Assembly (NCBI GenBank): GCA_037447655.1
Contig: JBBHKE010001264.1
Coordinates: forward strand, 47,758-111,757
Source of the DNA: Zygnema cylindricum
Lineage: Eukaryota; Streptophyta; Zygnematophyceae; Zygnematales; Zygnemataceae
Length of the DNA stretch: 64,000 nucleotides
Direction of reading: 5' to 3'
The translations under genes and the position numbers were made by a program. Below the pieces are notes generated by a model, which worked only from the letters and a program-made list of their open reading frames with translations, was not told the DNA's origin and did no database searches. Each line of letters opens with the position of its first letter. The stretch's first letter is position 1. This document shows, piece after piece, positions 31,493 through 44,217 of the stretch.

Positions 31493-34400
31493 ATGGGCCC
31501 ACCCTTTAGGGTACCAATCTTTAATGGAACTAGCTTCATATACTGGGAAAGTATGATGATAGGAGCTCTATGCGAAAAAAGGATTTGTGGGATAGTGAGT
31601 GGACGGTTGGGGCGTCCATCAAGTCTTCGAATTCCTTTAGTGTTTCGAGGAACCAGATTCACCAGGAAAGAGGATCCACCTTCAACGTAGGAAACAAAAA
31701 AATGAGAGGTGGTGGACAAAGGAAAGGAGAAGGAGACGATCACACCAATAGCAACTGGTTCGACATTTATGTCACCTATTCCGAGGAATGAGGAGAATGA
31801 TACTAAAACCTGGGACTTTAACAATATGGCGGCAAAACACTTCATCCTACGCCATCTCACTCAAGGACTTGCATGTCCTCATTTGCAGGTAGAAAGGGCA
31901 TCCGATCTTTGGATGGCTCTCATAGAGATGTACCGAAGTGGTACGATTCAGCAACAACAGTTGGCTGATCAGAAAGTTAAGGAGTATGTATACAAAGGGG
32001 GAAATATGTTGGATTTTTGCAATGAGCTTGCTACACTCTTCATGGAGCTAGAGAGTGCGGGAAAAGATTTTAGTGAAAAAGAAAAGGTTAACTGTTTACT
32101 GATGAAGTTACCTGATGAGTTCGTGAACATAGTTTACCGTGTGCAGGACTTGCCTGACTCAAGGTGGATATGGAACTCAGTGGTAGGGATGATTCTCGTT
32201 CAAGAGAATACAATTGAGATCCGAAGGGGAGGAAAGAGTGGCCAAGCCTTGGCAATAGCAACTGATTAGAGGAACAGAGATTCCCGAAAACCGGTCAGAA
32301 ACTATGGGGGGAGGGAGCAGAAAAATCAGACCGACGAGTTCGGACCAAGGGCTCCCAAAGGTTTATGTCATTTTTGTAAGAAACCTGGGCACTATATGGC
32401 AGAGTGCACTAAGCTAACCGAGCTTCGGTTAAAAGAGGGGCAGACCGGTGGTACCCCGAGAGGAAAGAAAAAGGCCTTTGTGACACAAGTTCATGAGGCG
32501 GAATGCGAGGACGAGGACGATGAGCTTCTTTTGGATGAGGAGTTGGAGGCGAAAAACGAGGTCGAAATACCACGAAGGCAGAAATGTGCTTACGGTGGAT
32601 TCAAAGGTGAAGCAGGCTGGATTGTAGATTCAGGTGTCTCCATGCACATGTGTAAGGATAGGCACCTGTTCACTAAGATAAGAAAGATTCCCATCGTAGA
32701 GATAGAGTACGGGGATGGAAGGATAGTCACCACTACTCTTGTAGGATCGGTAGATTTGAAAGTGTTAGTAGTCGGAAAGACATCCATAGTAACATTCTCC
32801 GATGTATTGTTTATTCCGGAGCTGAACAAAAACCTCATCTCTACATCCGTATTAGATGATAAGGGTTTTTTTACTAGCACTAGGGAAGGAGTCTTTACTG
32901 CTAGTTTTGAGGAGGATGTCTATTTCATTGCTGAGAAAGGTAGCCATGGGATGTTTAGGCTGGTTTTAAGTAATGAAAAGAAGAAACTTTATTATGCTGG
33001 TGTTCATGATATTATGATGTGGCATAAGAGGCTTGGGCATGTGAATCTAGACAAGTTAAGAGAGATGAAAAAGATGGGAGTGGTGGAAGGGATTAAGTTT
33101 AGTGAGAATGATAATATAAGTGATTGTAGTGGATGTGCTCAAGGTAAAACACACAGATTACCCTTCCTAAAACAGCCACCTATAAGGGAGAAAAAATTCT
33201 AGATCTAGTACACACAGATATTTGGGGACCGGCTAAAGTGCCCTCACCGGGTGGGAAGAGATTTATGATGACTATCACTGATGATTGGTCTCGGTATTCC
33301 CGAGTGTATTTTTTGAAAAACAAGTCCGAAGCTCAAGATTGTTTTAGACAATATAAAGCATGGAGCGAAAAACTCCATGAAACTCCAATCAAGAGAATAA
33401 GGAGTGACAATGGTGGAGAGTATACTTCTAACCAGTTTGAGGATTTTTTGAGGGAAGATGGGGTCCAACACCAAAAGACAGTTCCAGAAAACCCGGAACA
33501 GAATGGGGTAGCTGAAAGGTTAAATAGAACACTAAGTGATAGTGCTAGAAGTATGTTGTCAGATAAGAAGATAGGAAAAAGATTTTGGGCAGAAGCAATG
33601 AACTGTGCTAATTACCTCAAAAATATAGTTCTTACTTCAGCTATAAAAGATCAAACACCTTATGAGAGATGGACAGGCCGGAAACCAGACATATCTCACT
33701 TAAAGGTTTTCGGCAGTCAAGTATTCAGTCTAGATACAGATCGGTCTAATAGGAAGCTAGATCCTAAAGGAAAACCGGGATACTTATTAGGATATGATGA
33801 GGATGTTAAAGGATATAGAGTTTATGATCTAAAAAGTGAAGATATAATCTTAGTAAAGCATCTAGTAGTAATGGATGAAGGAAAGTTTGTGGATCCCTTC
33901 AAATATACAAAGTTAGTAAAAATCAGATTTGAGTCATAAAATTCCGATGACTTTGAGCTTCCTAGCTATCCATGTTTTAGAGAAGATGACATTCTTGCAG
34001 GTACAAATCAGACCGAAAAGGACTCGGCAGTGGAAACTCCAGTGACAACTCTATCCGAAGCGGAAGACGTGGTGGAAATTGATTCGGAATCAAGGGATTG
34101 GGGAAAAGCCGAGTTTGTTCGAAAGAATCCACGAGAACCATCTATTCCGGCATCAGATTTTGAGGGGGGAAGGAGAAGTAGCAAAAGACTGCAAGAAAAA
34201 CAGGTTAATAACAAGGTAACAAAACTATCTCATCAAGATGAACCTCAGACTTATGGAGAGGCGATGACGTGTCCAGAAAGAAACCGGTGGAAGACAGCCA
34301 TCAATGAGGAGATGGCTTCAATCATGGCAGCCGATACTTGGGAGCTGGTGGACTGTCCACCTAACCGAAAACCAATCGGTTGTAAGTGGGTTTTCAAACT

Positions 34401-35816
34401 AAAACTGAACCCAGATAACACAATCGAGCGCTACAAGGCCAGATTAGTGGCAAAGGGATTTACACAAAAGGAAAGAATTGACTACGAGGAAACCTTTGCC
34501 CCGGTGGTCAGATTCCCTCCGTCCGCATACTTCTCAGTTTAGCAGCAGCGGAAGACATGGAAGTGCATCAGATGGACATCAAGAAAGCCTTTTTGCATGG
34601 AGAATTGGAAGAGGAGATCTTCATGCGACAACCCGAATGATTTGTGGAGGAAGGAGAGGAGAGTAAGGTATGCAGGCTGATTAAAACTCTTTATGGTTTG
34701 AAACAGGCGCCTCGACGATGGAATAACAAGCTTGATGTGTTTCTTACCGGTCTGGGATATATTCGAATCAGCTCAGATCACTCAATCTATATTTTCGAAG
34801 ATGAGGAAGGTTTTTTATTTATTGCAATTTATGTTGATGATTTGCTTGTTTTAAGTAAATCAATAGAAAAAATTAATTAATTGAAAACCGATCTTAAACG
34901 GAGATTTGAAATGAAAGATATGGGAGAAGCAAAATATATTTTGGGAATTCAAGTAGAGAGAGACCGAAAAAGGAAAATTATAAGACTCACTCAAAAGGAA
35001 GCAATAGGGAACATGCTTGAAAAATTTCAATTGGATAAAGCTAATAGTTGTACAACTCCAATGGAGTTTAAGAAGGGAAGTGAGGAAGAAGGAGTCATAG
35101 TCTTAGACGAGGAATTATTTCCTGAAGAATAGAAGTTCATGCAGACTATTCTTTACAGGCAAGTAGTGGGAAATCTAATCTATTTTATGAATTGTACCCG
35201 GCCGGATTTAGCTGCAGCAGTAGGAGTGCTGAGTAGAAGTCTAAATGCTCCCACTAAGAAGGATTGGGAGGCAGCTAAGAGAGTCCTTAGATATTTGATA
35301 GGAACTAGGGATATATGGTTGCATTTGGGTGGGGAGAATACAGACATCACTACTTGGAGTGATGCCAGTTATGGTGATGCTCCGATGAGGAGATGCACTT
35401 CTGGATATGTATTATATGTGGGTGATGGGGCTTGCTGTTGGAGTAGCAAACAGCAAAGAGTTATTGCTCAATCCACCATGGAGGCTGAGTATATGGCCTC
35501 TTGCTCGGCTGTAAAATAATTGATGTGGGTCAAGTCTTTGATTGATGAGCTTGGTCACCTTAAGAGTGGTGTGCAGAAAAGTTTTTATGATAATCAGGCA
35601 GCAATTGCTATTTCTGCCAATCCTAAACATCATTTTAAAGCCAAACACATGGACATCAGACTCAGCTTTGTTAGAGAAAAAGTAGAAAACAAAATAATCA
35701 GTTTAGAGTACATGCCAGATAGTGAGATGGTAGCAGATATGATGACCAAACCTGTGCCTTCCCCTAAGCTAATTTTCTGCAGGGAGAAGTGTGGTCTGAA
35801 ATTAAAGATTGACTAG
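31493..35816 (+). pseudogene. Copia-C gag-pol, degenerate
   Basis: Starts at the ATG in the primer-binding site (MGPPFRVPIFNG). Domains: gag (HFILRHLTQGLACPH, YVYKGGNMLDFCNELA), CCHC knuckle (CHFCKKPGHYMAEC) near 32370, protease (WIVDSGVSMHMC, Ala to Val after DSG) near 32620, and pre-integrase CSGCAQGKTH. Integrase (TDDWSRYSRVYFLKNKSEA, RSDNGGEYTSNQFED), reverse transcriptase (YKARLVAKGFTQKE, YVDDLLVLSKS near 34830) and RNase H (TTWSDASYGDAPMRR) follow, ending at TAG 35814. Breaks: frameshifts near 31690, 33190 and 34520; stops near 32267, 33937, 34637, 34878, 35130 and 35517. It is closely related to Copia-D. Confidence 0.9.
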
Positions 35817-35829
35817 AAAATAAGGGGAG

Positions 35830-36877
35830 TGTAGAAATTAATGGTTTTAAGTATTTTCTAGGTCTGAATAGAAACAAAGAAGCCGAGGCAGTCTACCTCT
35901 AACTTCTCTCTCCAACTCTCAAACTTGTCGCAGTCACTGAGAAATTGGAGAGGAAGCTAGAGCCATGGCTACCTAGGCTATCCTCAGGTTTACGGGAAAT
36001 TTATATTAGTCTAGGGATTAATTACTAAAAGGTAAGTGCCGGCGGCAGGATTTGATCCTGGTACCTGCCGGCCGACAGATGGTAGATAGCTGGTAGCCTT
36101 AGCCGTTAAGTCTAGAGGTACTGTTGCATAGTATATAGTACGATATTTATTTAAACATGTACACGTAGGATAAATCATTTAACTATAACTGTTAACGGGA
36201 TACATAGATATGGTATTGTAAAAGTACGAATTGCGGTACGGATAAGAAATCAATATCGCGCATTGATTTCGTAAGCGAAACGAATACCGCGCATGTATTT
36301 ATTACGGCTACGATCAAATACGAGTTTGATCGGACGGCAGGAAATTGCGCCGAGAATCGCGGAAGGAGAATTCGGCGGTTTGTGGGCAGCGCCATATCGT
36401 ATGACACGTGGCGATGTAACATTGGAGCGCGGCATCTACGAGGATTAGAGGAAGGAATCCGGATATTCCACGTGTGGACATTTAGGCCATGTCGTACAAT
36501 GTCCGTACATAAAGTACACCGGCAGTTGTACTTTTGCGTACGGAACTGTAATCTGATTGGTCCGTACATCAGTAGATAGAGTCTGTGAGAGAGATAGGAC
36601 TTAGAAAAAATTAGAAGATAGGACCCTCTCTCCCAGAGAGCTTCTGTACAAAAGGTCAACTTTGACCCTCCATAACTTACTGCTCAGGGGAGCAAATTCA
36701 GAGATTCTTTTTGCTATCAACTCAGGGGAGTCTTGCCTTCACAGGGGTGCAGATAGTCAGGGTTTTTGTTTGCCAGAGTGGCAGTTATTTTTGCTGAAAC
36801 ACAAAGGGGTTAGGATTATCCTAGAGGCTTCTTGGAAGCTGTCCACTCTGAGGACTTATGGAGGTCTCAGAGTTTCA
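35830..36877 (+). repeat. Copia-C 3' LTR
   Basis: 1048 bp, TG...CA, followed by the TTCGG duplication. Its last 180 bp resemble the Copia-D LTR (for example ACTCAGGGGAGTCTTG and TTGGAAGCTGTCCACTCTG) more than its own 5' partner does. Confidence 0.88.
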
Positions 36878-37045
36878 TTCGGCGCCCCTAAATTTTGACC
36901 TTTGAACCTTAAATAGAATAAATGACGTTGTTTAAGGACGTGGACTATAATTTGCCACGTCTCCTGGCACTGAATTAGAATTAATGACGCTAATTTTTTT
37001 CCTTACTCTAATAATTTCTACACGCTAAATACGATCGACGGTGTA

Positions 37046-38322
37046 CTCTTCCGGTATTGATAACACAACATTTTGGCGTGACGTCAAATTTATTTGGACG
37101 TCAAACGCCTTTGACGTCAACTTACGTCAACAAAAACGCCGCAATGTGATTCATGTTGCCGTACGATTAAGCGTCGATGACTCAAATCCGTCCGTACCAA
37201 ACCATCATTGACGTCGTCGGTCGCGGGTCAACTGTCGCGATCAGGTTGTCGCCGTCGCTATACTGTAGTCACTTTGTCTTCGTCGCTGTACTGTAGTGTA
37301 GCGGTTTCGAACCGTCCTGTCAAGGGTACAAAACATAGTTCAAAAGTAGGCGTTTTTATGGTAGACCTTTGGTAGACGCACAAAACTTGGCACAAAACTC
37401 TCGCAGAGTAGGCATACTGTATGTGTGTGCGCTGTGCACACTCTTGTATGAACGTACGAACAGGACGTATGATCATAATACACCGCCAATCGCTATTAGC
37501 GTAGTGTACGCTAATTCCGTCCCGCGTTTTTTTTTTTATTCTCCATTAGCGTAGTTCATTCTGTTTTTTTCTTTACTCTATTTAGAATTAATTTTTATTG
37601 CGTTTCTCCGCACGCTGTACAATTTTTGTGACTTCGTAATGTCCGTACGCCACATTGTCGACGTGTCGAAACCCTAAAATACCTTTCGCTGTCGCACAGA
37701 ATTTGCGGTTTCGTTTATCGTCTTCCAACTTGCCGACAGGTGGCCAATAATTTCATACGCCGTATGTGTGAAGACACGTGTTTTTGAGAGAGACGGCCCC
37801 TGTACGGATCAGCTCACGCAAAACATTACGCGCAGGCTGGATACGTGCAGTGTTTTTTTTTTGGAACTCCGCGCACAAAATTTGTAAAAACCTTCAGACA
37901 AGTGCGACAGTGTCTGCCTATTCACTCACCATATTGGACTTTATTTCAAATCACCTCGAGAGGTGATTTGATGTAAAGTTTGAACATGTGTTGAAAGGAC
38001 GCGAAAGTGGGTCGAAATGCGCTAAACGACAAATTGTATCGCGCTAGGCGACAAACTACTGTACGTATAAAGTTTCAGGGTAACGCAAGTTCTACGGTAG
38101 TAATTTCTATTTTTTGGTACCGCTGCAGATTTTCTCTTTTTTTTCTAAGTTATGGAGGAAAACGACAGAAGATAACTGTAACTTTAGCACGTGCGAAAAT
38201 ACCCTTAAAAACACTAATTCAGTCGCTACTTTATTTGACTTGAAATCATAAAATAGTATTAGAAACGCTATTTTAGAGAGTGGACTTAACTATGCCGCGT
38301 CTTCCTACAATAAATTGGTATT
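37046..38322. other. Dispersed-repeat remnants, no gene
   Basis: Contains a one-ended TIR (TACACCGCCAATCGCTATTA at 37479) with the same subterminal words as the MITE at 39234, probably a truncated copy. Positions 37200-37440 share words with 40340-40445 and, inverted, with 47540-47650 (GTGTAGCGGTTTCGAACCGTC; GTTCAAAAGTAGGC). No open frame with recognisable protein content. Confidence 0.5.
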
Positions 38323-38330
38323 ATATATTC

Positions 38331-39218
38331 TAGTGTTGTGTATCGGTAAGCATTTACCGATAACCGATATGGACCTTTTTTCGGGTTCCCGGTAATCGAT
38401 ATATTGGTTCGATATATCGCTATCGGTCTTATCTCGGATAAGTAACCGATTATATCGGGTACTTATTGGCGATAACACCGATAACAATAACTATCGGCGA
38501 TAAATGTACGGGCCGTACAGATAAATGTACGGCAAGTACACTCCACTGTACGTCATATTCCCCGGACGCACAAAAAGTACAGTAGCCGCCATGACGTCTG
38601 TACGGTTTTGGTACGGATCCAATATAAACGATGTACCTTTCCCATCCGACGCCATGGCTTTGTCCCTTTATAGCAATGGGATCCACTGGGCACGTGCCAC
38701 GTGTCAATCTGTCAGTTTTTTTGGCGAAAGCTGCCAAAAGAGCCATTCCAGGATGCCAGCGCTCACGCTGGCCGTCCGCTCGTACTTTTTAAGTCCAAGT
38801 CGTCCGTTCGATTCCGGGGGCGCGCAAAATATGATTTTGCGTCCGTTGTACTTTGTGTCAGCCGTCCTTTTTCCGTTCCATGTTCACCAGTTTTTTTGTA
38901 AATTCTGTACGTCGCCGTAAAAATATTCTGTTCAGTTAAGCGGCCAACGTTTTCTGTGCTGCGTTGTCCGTAATAATTGTCAGTTAAATAGTTACGGAAC
39001 AGATTCGTATACGTGGCATACCACGCTATATAATGTAAATAGTATAATAGAGTATTTAATAAGGTAATATAGTATGCGTACTATATATTTGTATAGTTAT
39101 CGCCGATATGGAATTTGTTGGGCTCGGACCGATATATCGGTACCTCTGACCGTTCGATAACCGATAACTATCGGTATCGGTGTTATCGCGATAAGTTTTT
39201 TACCGATACACATCACTA
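38331..39218. mobile_element. hAT-type MITE A (888 bp)
   Basis: Ends TAGTGTTGTGTATCGGTAA and, inverted, TTACCGATACACATCACTA. Flanked by a perfect 8-bp duplication ATATATTC (38323-38330 and 39219-39226). The 8-bp TSD and the TAGTG-type terminus fit the hAT superfamily. Many TATCGGT/ACCGATA words crowd both ends, probably a transposase-binding array. No transposase ORF. It lies immediately left of the TA-flanked MITE at 39234. Confidence 0.8.
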
Positions 39219-39233
39219 ATATATTCAACACTA

Positions 39234-39795
39234 CACCGCCAATCGCTATTAGTGTAGTGTACGCTAATTCTGTCCCGCTTTTTTTTATTATTTATTCTCC
39301 ATTAGCCTAGTTCATTATATTTTTTTCTTTACTCTATTTAGGGTTAATTTTTTATTACCGTACAAAACGGAAATACGTCATATCTGAAATAGTGTGGTTT
39401 ACGGTCAGAGTTAGACCTTACAAAAACGTACCTTTTAAGTGAAAAAGTACAATTCATTTTGTTTTGTAGCCGCGGACGCATGAGAATGTGCGGTCTAAAA
39501 AGGGGATCAAATCGGGTTGTCAAATATCACGTTCGCATGTATTCGTCCAACAACAACGTTTCGACTGTGTGAACGTACGATTTGTGTACGATATGTCAAA
39601 TATTGTACAAATACCTATATTTGTGTAAGCATGTTTGCGACCGACATTTACTTTTTTCAAAGACCCAAATTAGAATTATTGAACAATTAGAATGTATGTT
39701 TTTTTTTCAAAATTTTAAAATTCTTAATCAGCGTAAACCACGGTAATTATTCATATACGCTAAAGGAACTTCTACGCTCATAGCGATTGGCGGTG
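39234..39795. mobile_element. TA-flanked MITE (562 bp), deletion derivative of the 7001-30400 transposon
   Basis: Ends CACCGCCAATCGCTATTAG and, inverted, CGATTGGCGGTG, each bordered by TA. Its left half matches the reverse complement of 30000-30400, including the GCGGACGCATGAGAATGTGC word. Its right half matches the reverse complement of 7001-7180, including CATGTTTGCGACCGAC. The internal part, with the transposase, is missing. Confidence 0.8.
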
Positions 39796-39797
39796 TA

Positions 39798-40445
39798 CAG
39801 CGCACTCCGCCGGACGAAATTTTTTAGCGAAATGACACGGCGTAGGATGACATACTGCGGGAAAGAAAAGCCGGAAAAAAAAAAACGCAGACGTAATTCC
39901 TATCGTAAGTTGTGTTATGGGCATTTCATGTGATCTTCTTAGATCGCTACTTTGATCGGCGACCGTCCGATCGTCCAAATCTGACGGTTTAAATAAAAAA
40001 TACCTCAAAACTCACAGAAAAAAAAAATTGTCCGATTTTTTTTCAAACTTTAGACGTGACGTTTAATTCTCTATCGATCAATGTGCAACTCAACCCTGTT
40101 CCTATTTTATTTCATTTTGCGGCCAATACAATATGGGTCTTAATGGCATATTCTATCTTTTGCATACAATAGGCATATTGTATGGGCGTACGACCACTTA
40201 CTTTTGAACTATGGTACAAAGAATCTATCGTCGCCGTCGCTGCGATATCGTTTCACTTACTTGTACGGTTAACTCGCATCGACGGCAGCGTTTCACTTGT
40301 AGGGTTAACTCACATCGACGGCATCCGGGTACATGTCGTGGCCACCTTGATGTCGTCGGCCGCGGGTCAAACTGCCGCGTTCACTTTGTCGTCATCGCAG
40401 TGTTGTAGTGTAGCGGTTTCGAACCGTCTTGTCAAGCGTACAAAT
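39798..40445 (+). repeat. Dispersed repeat, inverted copy at about 46985-47530
   Basis: Words shared in opposite orientation with 46985-47530 include GCGCACTCCGCCGGACG, CGGCGTAGGATGACAT, GTGCAACTCAACCCTGTTCC and CAATATGGGTCTTAA. No obvious termini or coding content. The two copies are about 7 kb apart and could pair or recombine to invert the segment between them. Confidence 0.6.
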
Positions 40446-41240
40446 CACCTAGGTCCATAATTTTTGTATATAGATTACCATTACTTCCCATCTATTCATT
40501 TTTTTCATTTGAATTTGATCTTGTTCCTCGCCTATTTTTAATTTTCTCTATACTTTACGAATTGTCACTCTTTCCATTCATTTGCGAAAGCTTCCAATAT
40601 TCACTAAGTGGTTTTTTACATATTAAATGATTTATAGTGGTTTGTGTGAAGTTTATCTTATGTTTCTTTTTTTTTCTTTAATGTATGTTTTTTGTTTTAC
40701 TTGTTGACTCAATCTTGTTTTGTTTGTCTATTTCTTTTATTTTACATGTTTGGGAAAGATTGTATTATAATCATATTATTTTGTTATTTCATTTGTTTAT
40801 TAATGTTTATTTATTTTTTGTTATTCAGGTGTAAGTGTTTTTTTTTCGACTTTTGGGAGTTCTATTTTAGGTAAGCTCATTATGACACGAAAACCTCTTT
40901 TTGGATGACATGTTACAAGGTTGGGGAATTGTTTGTTTCATGCTCTTTCCTAAATATTATTATGTAAAAAAAGTAATTATTAGTTATTTATTTTGTCATT
41001 GGGATGAGCATGCTATTTTTAATAGTTGTGGAGGTGGAATCCAATTTATAAACATTAATCATGATCAAACGTATATGTCTGTTGATAAAGTTTGGGGCAG
41101 TTGTGGTGAAGATTGTGGTGAAGTTCGCGTTGCTCCAGTTGTGGTGAAGTTGATCATAGTGCAATAATTTTTGATACTGTTTTTCATATTTGGAATGCTA
41201 ATTTTTCTAGAGCATTGTCTGCTCCTAGTGAAATATAGGT
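40446..41240. other. AT-rich stretch, no convincing gene
   Basis: T-rich. A frame from 40901 contains a stretch reading LGNCLFHALS in one register, reminiscent of an OTU-protease motif, but it runs straight into a stop and nothing else supports it. The region ends in the GAT repeat. Confidence 0.4.
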
Positions 41241-41460
41241 TGATGATGATGATGATGTTGACGATGATGATGATGATGATGATGACGATGATGATGATGA
41301 TAATTATAACGATGATGATGTTGACGATTATGACGATGATGATGACGATGATGACGATGATGACGATGATGACGATGTAATGATGATGCCATGATGATGA
41401 TGATATAATGATGATGCTGGTGATGTAATGATAATGATGATGATGATGATGATATTGATA

Positions 41461-41493
<33 letters not shown>

Positions 41494-41637
41494 TTGACGA
41501 GGATGATGATGAGGATGATAATGATGATGATGATGATGATGATGATGACGACGATGACGATGATGATGATGATGACGATGATGATGATGACGACGACGAT
41601 GATGATGATGATGATGTAATGATGATGATGAGGATAA

Positions 41638-41668
<31 letters not shown>

Positions 41669-41808
41669 GATGACGAAGATGATGATGATGACGATGATGA
41701 TGATGATGTCGATGATGACGATGATGATGATGATATTGATGATAATGATTATGATGATGATGATGATGGTTTAATAATAATAATGATGATGATGTAATGA
41801 TGATGACA

Positions 41809-41840
<32 letters not shown>

Positions 41841-42025
41841 GATGTAATGATGATGATGATAATAATGATGACGATGATGTTAACGATGATGATGATGATG
41901 ATGGTCATGGTGATGATGTTGACGATGATGATGATGATAATGATGATGATGATAATGATGATGATGATATAATGATGTAATGATGATGACGATGATGATG
42001 TAATGATGATGATGATGATGATGAA

Positions 42026-42056
<31 letters not shown>

Positions 42057-42080
42057 TTGATGATGATGATGATGATGTAA
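41241..42080 (+). repeat. GAT/ATG trinucleotide microsatellite, about 840 bp
   Basis: Imperfect (GAT)n with interspersed GAC, GTT, GTAAT and AATGAT units. Read as protein it is poly-Asp or poly-Met, but a TAG directly precedes the Asp frame and GTAATGATG interruptions shift frame, so it is not coding. Confidence 0.95.
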
Positions 42081-42146
42081 TCAAAGTATCACCAAAACAA
42101 AGTCTTCAAATTATTTGTATTGTATTTAAAAAAAAAAAAACCCAAT

Positions 42147-42750
42147 GTCTGTAATGTTGGTAAAAAAAAAACAAAGTAACCAAAACCACCAAAACAAAGT
42201 AGTCAAAGATTTTGTGATGTATTTTAAAAATATTTATATACTAATGTGTGTAATGTTGGTCAGCCTTTGAGCTGATAATGATGTTCAACAACTTTATTGG
42301 AATTTAGACTAAGTTGGTTGATCGAAAAAAAACAAAAAAGAAAATATTCCAAGTAACAATGTAATCTAACAAACAAATATTATGAATGAAAACAAGTGTT
42401 TGTAATGTTGGTCATCCTTCGAGCTGATAGTGATGTTTATGCAACCTTCTAAGTCTTAGGACTAAGTTGGTTGAAGTAATCAATCTACTATAATAAACAA
42501 CGAAAATTAATAAATAATAAGTGATTGTAATGTTAGTCAGCCTTTGAGCTGATAATGATATTTATGCAACCATCTGGGTCTTCGACTAAGTTGCTTGATC
42601 GAAAACAAAAAAAGGTACTTAAAGTAATCAACATATTCTAATTATCAAAAAATATAAAAGAAAATACGTGTTTGTAGTGTTATTCAGCTATCGAGTTGAT
42701 AATGATGTTGTTCCAACCTTTTGGGTCTTTGGACTAAGTTGGTTGAATCA
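42147..42750 (+). repeat. Five-unit diverged tandem repeat, period about 100-150 bp
   Basis: The core GTAATGTTGGTCAGCCTTTG...GAGCTGATAATGATGTT, followed by GACTAAGTTGGTTGATCG and an A-rich spacer, recurs starting near 42149, 42249, 42401, 42527 and 42673. The first unit is truncated. It follows the GAT repeat directly. Confidence 0.8.
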
Positions 42751-43628
42751 TAGTTAAGTCTGATGTTTTTTATTTTATTTTTTTTATTTTCTTTGTTATG
42801 TTTACATTTGTTTCTTGCGTTTTTGTTATGTGATCAAGGTTGTATTGTGGTTATTTATTTTGTTTGTCTTTTTTTTTGTTTTCTTCTTTCGTAATATTAT
42901 GTGTTGATAAAAAATATATAAAAAATATACATGCAACACCTTAATATAAAATAAACAAAAATCATTAGTATTTTGATTAAACGAATAATGGTTGAATAAT
43001 GGTAATGGTTTAATGTGTATTCTATATTTAACATTAAAGTATTTAATACTACATGATATATTCAGTCCATTCATTCATATCGTTCATTAGATTAAGATCG
43101 AACGCTCACATTAATGTGAAACTTTTACGCTTAATCAAACCCCCTACATGAACGAAACGCGAATTAAACCATCCACTTGACTTCGTCATCTTCTTCTATA
43201 TACATGAACCTTTCCGCCATGGATTTTGATAACAAATAATTAATAAACCCATAACATACGAGTAGTTAGCGTAAAATTTTGTCATTTTAATGAAATATAT
43301 CTATTAGATGTAAATTTATGTCGTGTGATATGTTTTAGTCTGTCGTTTCATGTCTTCGTGTGGTTTCAATGGACGCTTGTGCCCCCATGTGGTTCATTTG
43401 TTTCATTTGACATAAACTGTATACAATGATTTATTTCTGTCAACGGATTGAAATAAGAACAAAAGGAAGTAGCATTGCTAAAACTGAAAAACCACATAAC
43501 AAGGGAATAAACAGAAGGGAAATTCAAGGCAAAAACTACGAAAATACGAAAGGATGGCAGGGAAGTCGAAAACACCCAAAAAAGAAAAATCCAACAAACA
43601 AAACATCAAAGAAAAAGGCTAAAGACAG

Positions 43629-43826
43629 CTAGTTAGCGTTTTTTTGATAGTTAGACGCAGGCAACTTGTTTGAGAGCCTAGTAGAAGAAAAGACCAGTCT
43701 TGCATTATTTACTCCAACCCTACCAGGCTGTCCAGCAAGGGACTTGTTAATAATTTTGTTGTGTAAAATATGAGATAAGTAAGCGCTGTCAAACTTGGAG
43801 CGGGGAGTCAAATCAAACTGACCCAA
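43629..43826 (-). other. Coding-like fragment, unrecognised
   Basis: A 65-codon minus-strand frame (GQFDLTPRSKFDSAYLSHIL, SLAGQPGRVGVNN, FSSTRLSNKLPA) has balanced, non-repetitive composition unlike the AT-rich surroundings, and a TTTGGGTCAG acceptor-like site before it. I cannot assign a family. It could be an exon remnant or chance. Confidence 0.25.
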
Positions 43827-44217
43827 ATAAAAGCTGTTTATTGGAAGTTCAGTTTGGCATATTCATTAATGGTTCTCTAAAGTCTGGTTTGGTTTGCCTT
43901 ATTTCCCAAACAATTTGATAAAGTAAATTTGGAAATGGTTTGAACGGATAAAACGACAGGTAAAGAATTATAGGAAAAAGTGAGGTAAAAAGTATTAGAA
44001 TAAGACTTATAAAGAAAGCACTATGGTAAAACCATCTGAGTACATCTTGTATAGAGAGCAGGTTTCGCCGATTGATCATTTTTGCTTTTCTGGGGAGTCT
44101 CGATAATTGATATATCTTAACAATATTATTGTAGCGTCGACAATCGCGATACATTGATATCTATATCACGATACGTTCAATCACATCCATACAATATATT
44201 CCGTATTCTTAAAGCTA

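Larger units (their letters stand above)
30442..36877 (+). mobile_element. Copia-C: full-length but decayed Ty1/Copia element
   Basis: 5' LTR 30442-31488 (1047 bp) and 3' LTR 35830-36877 (1048 bp), both TGTAGAAATTAATGG to GAGTTTCA. Perfect duplication TTCGG at 30437-30441 and 36878-36882. The primer-binding site GGTTATGGGCCCACC is at 31489-31503. A purine tract (AAAATAAGGGGAG) precedes the 3' LTR. It is the youngest layer of the nest at this point, since it interrupts a MITE. Confidence 0.92.
30403..37043. mobile_element. Small TA-flanked MITE, split by Copia-C
   Basis: The left end CACCGTCGATTGTATTTAGC starts at 30403 after TA. The right end at 37043 is the reverse complement of CACCGTCGATCGTATTTAGC, followed by TA. 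Without Copia-C and one TTCGG copy it is about 200 bp. It directly abuts the right end of the 7001-30400 element, sharing the TA at 30401-30402. Confidence 0.75.

Noticed and set aside
40900-40960. Possible OTU protease motif (GNCLFHALS)
   Set aside because: A stop follows at once and no second catalytic motif is seen in the same frame; probably chance.
41171-41619. Poly-Asp or poly-Met proteins from the GAT repeat
   Set aside because: Simple-sequence translation. A stop directly precedes the Asp frame and irregular units break it.
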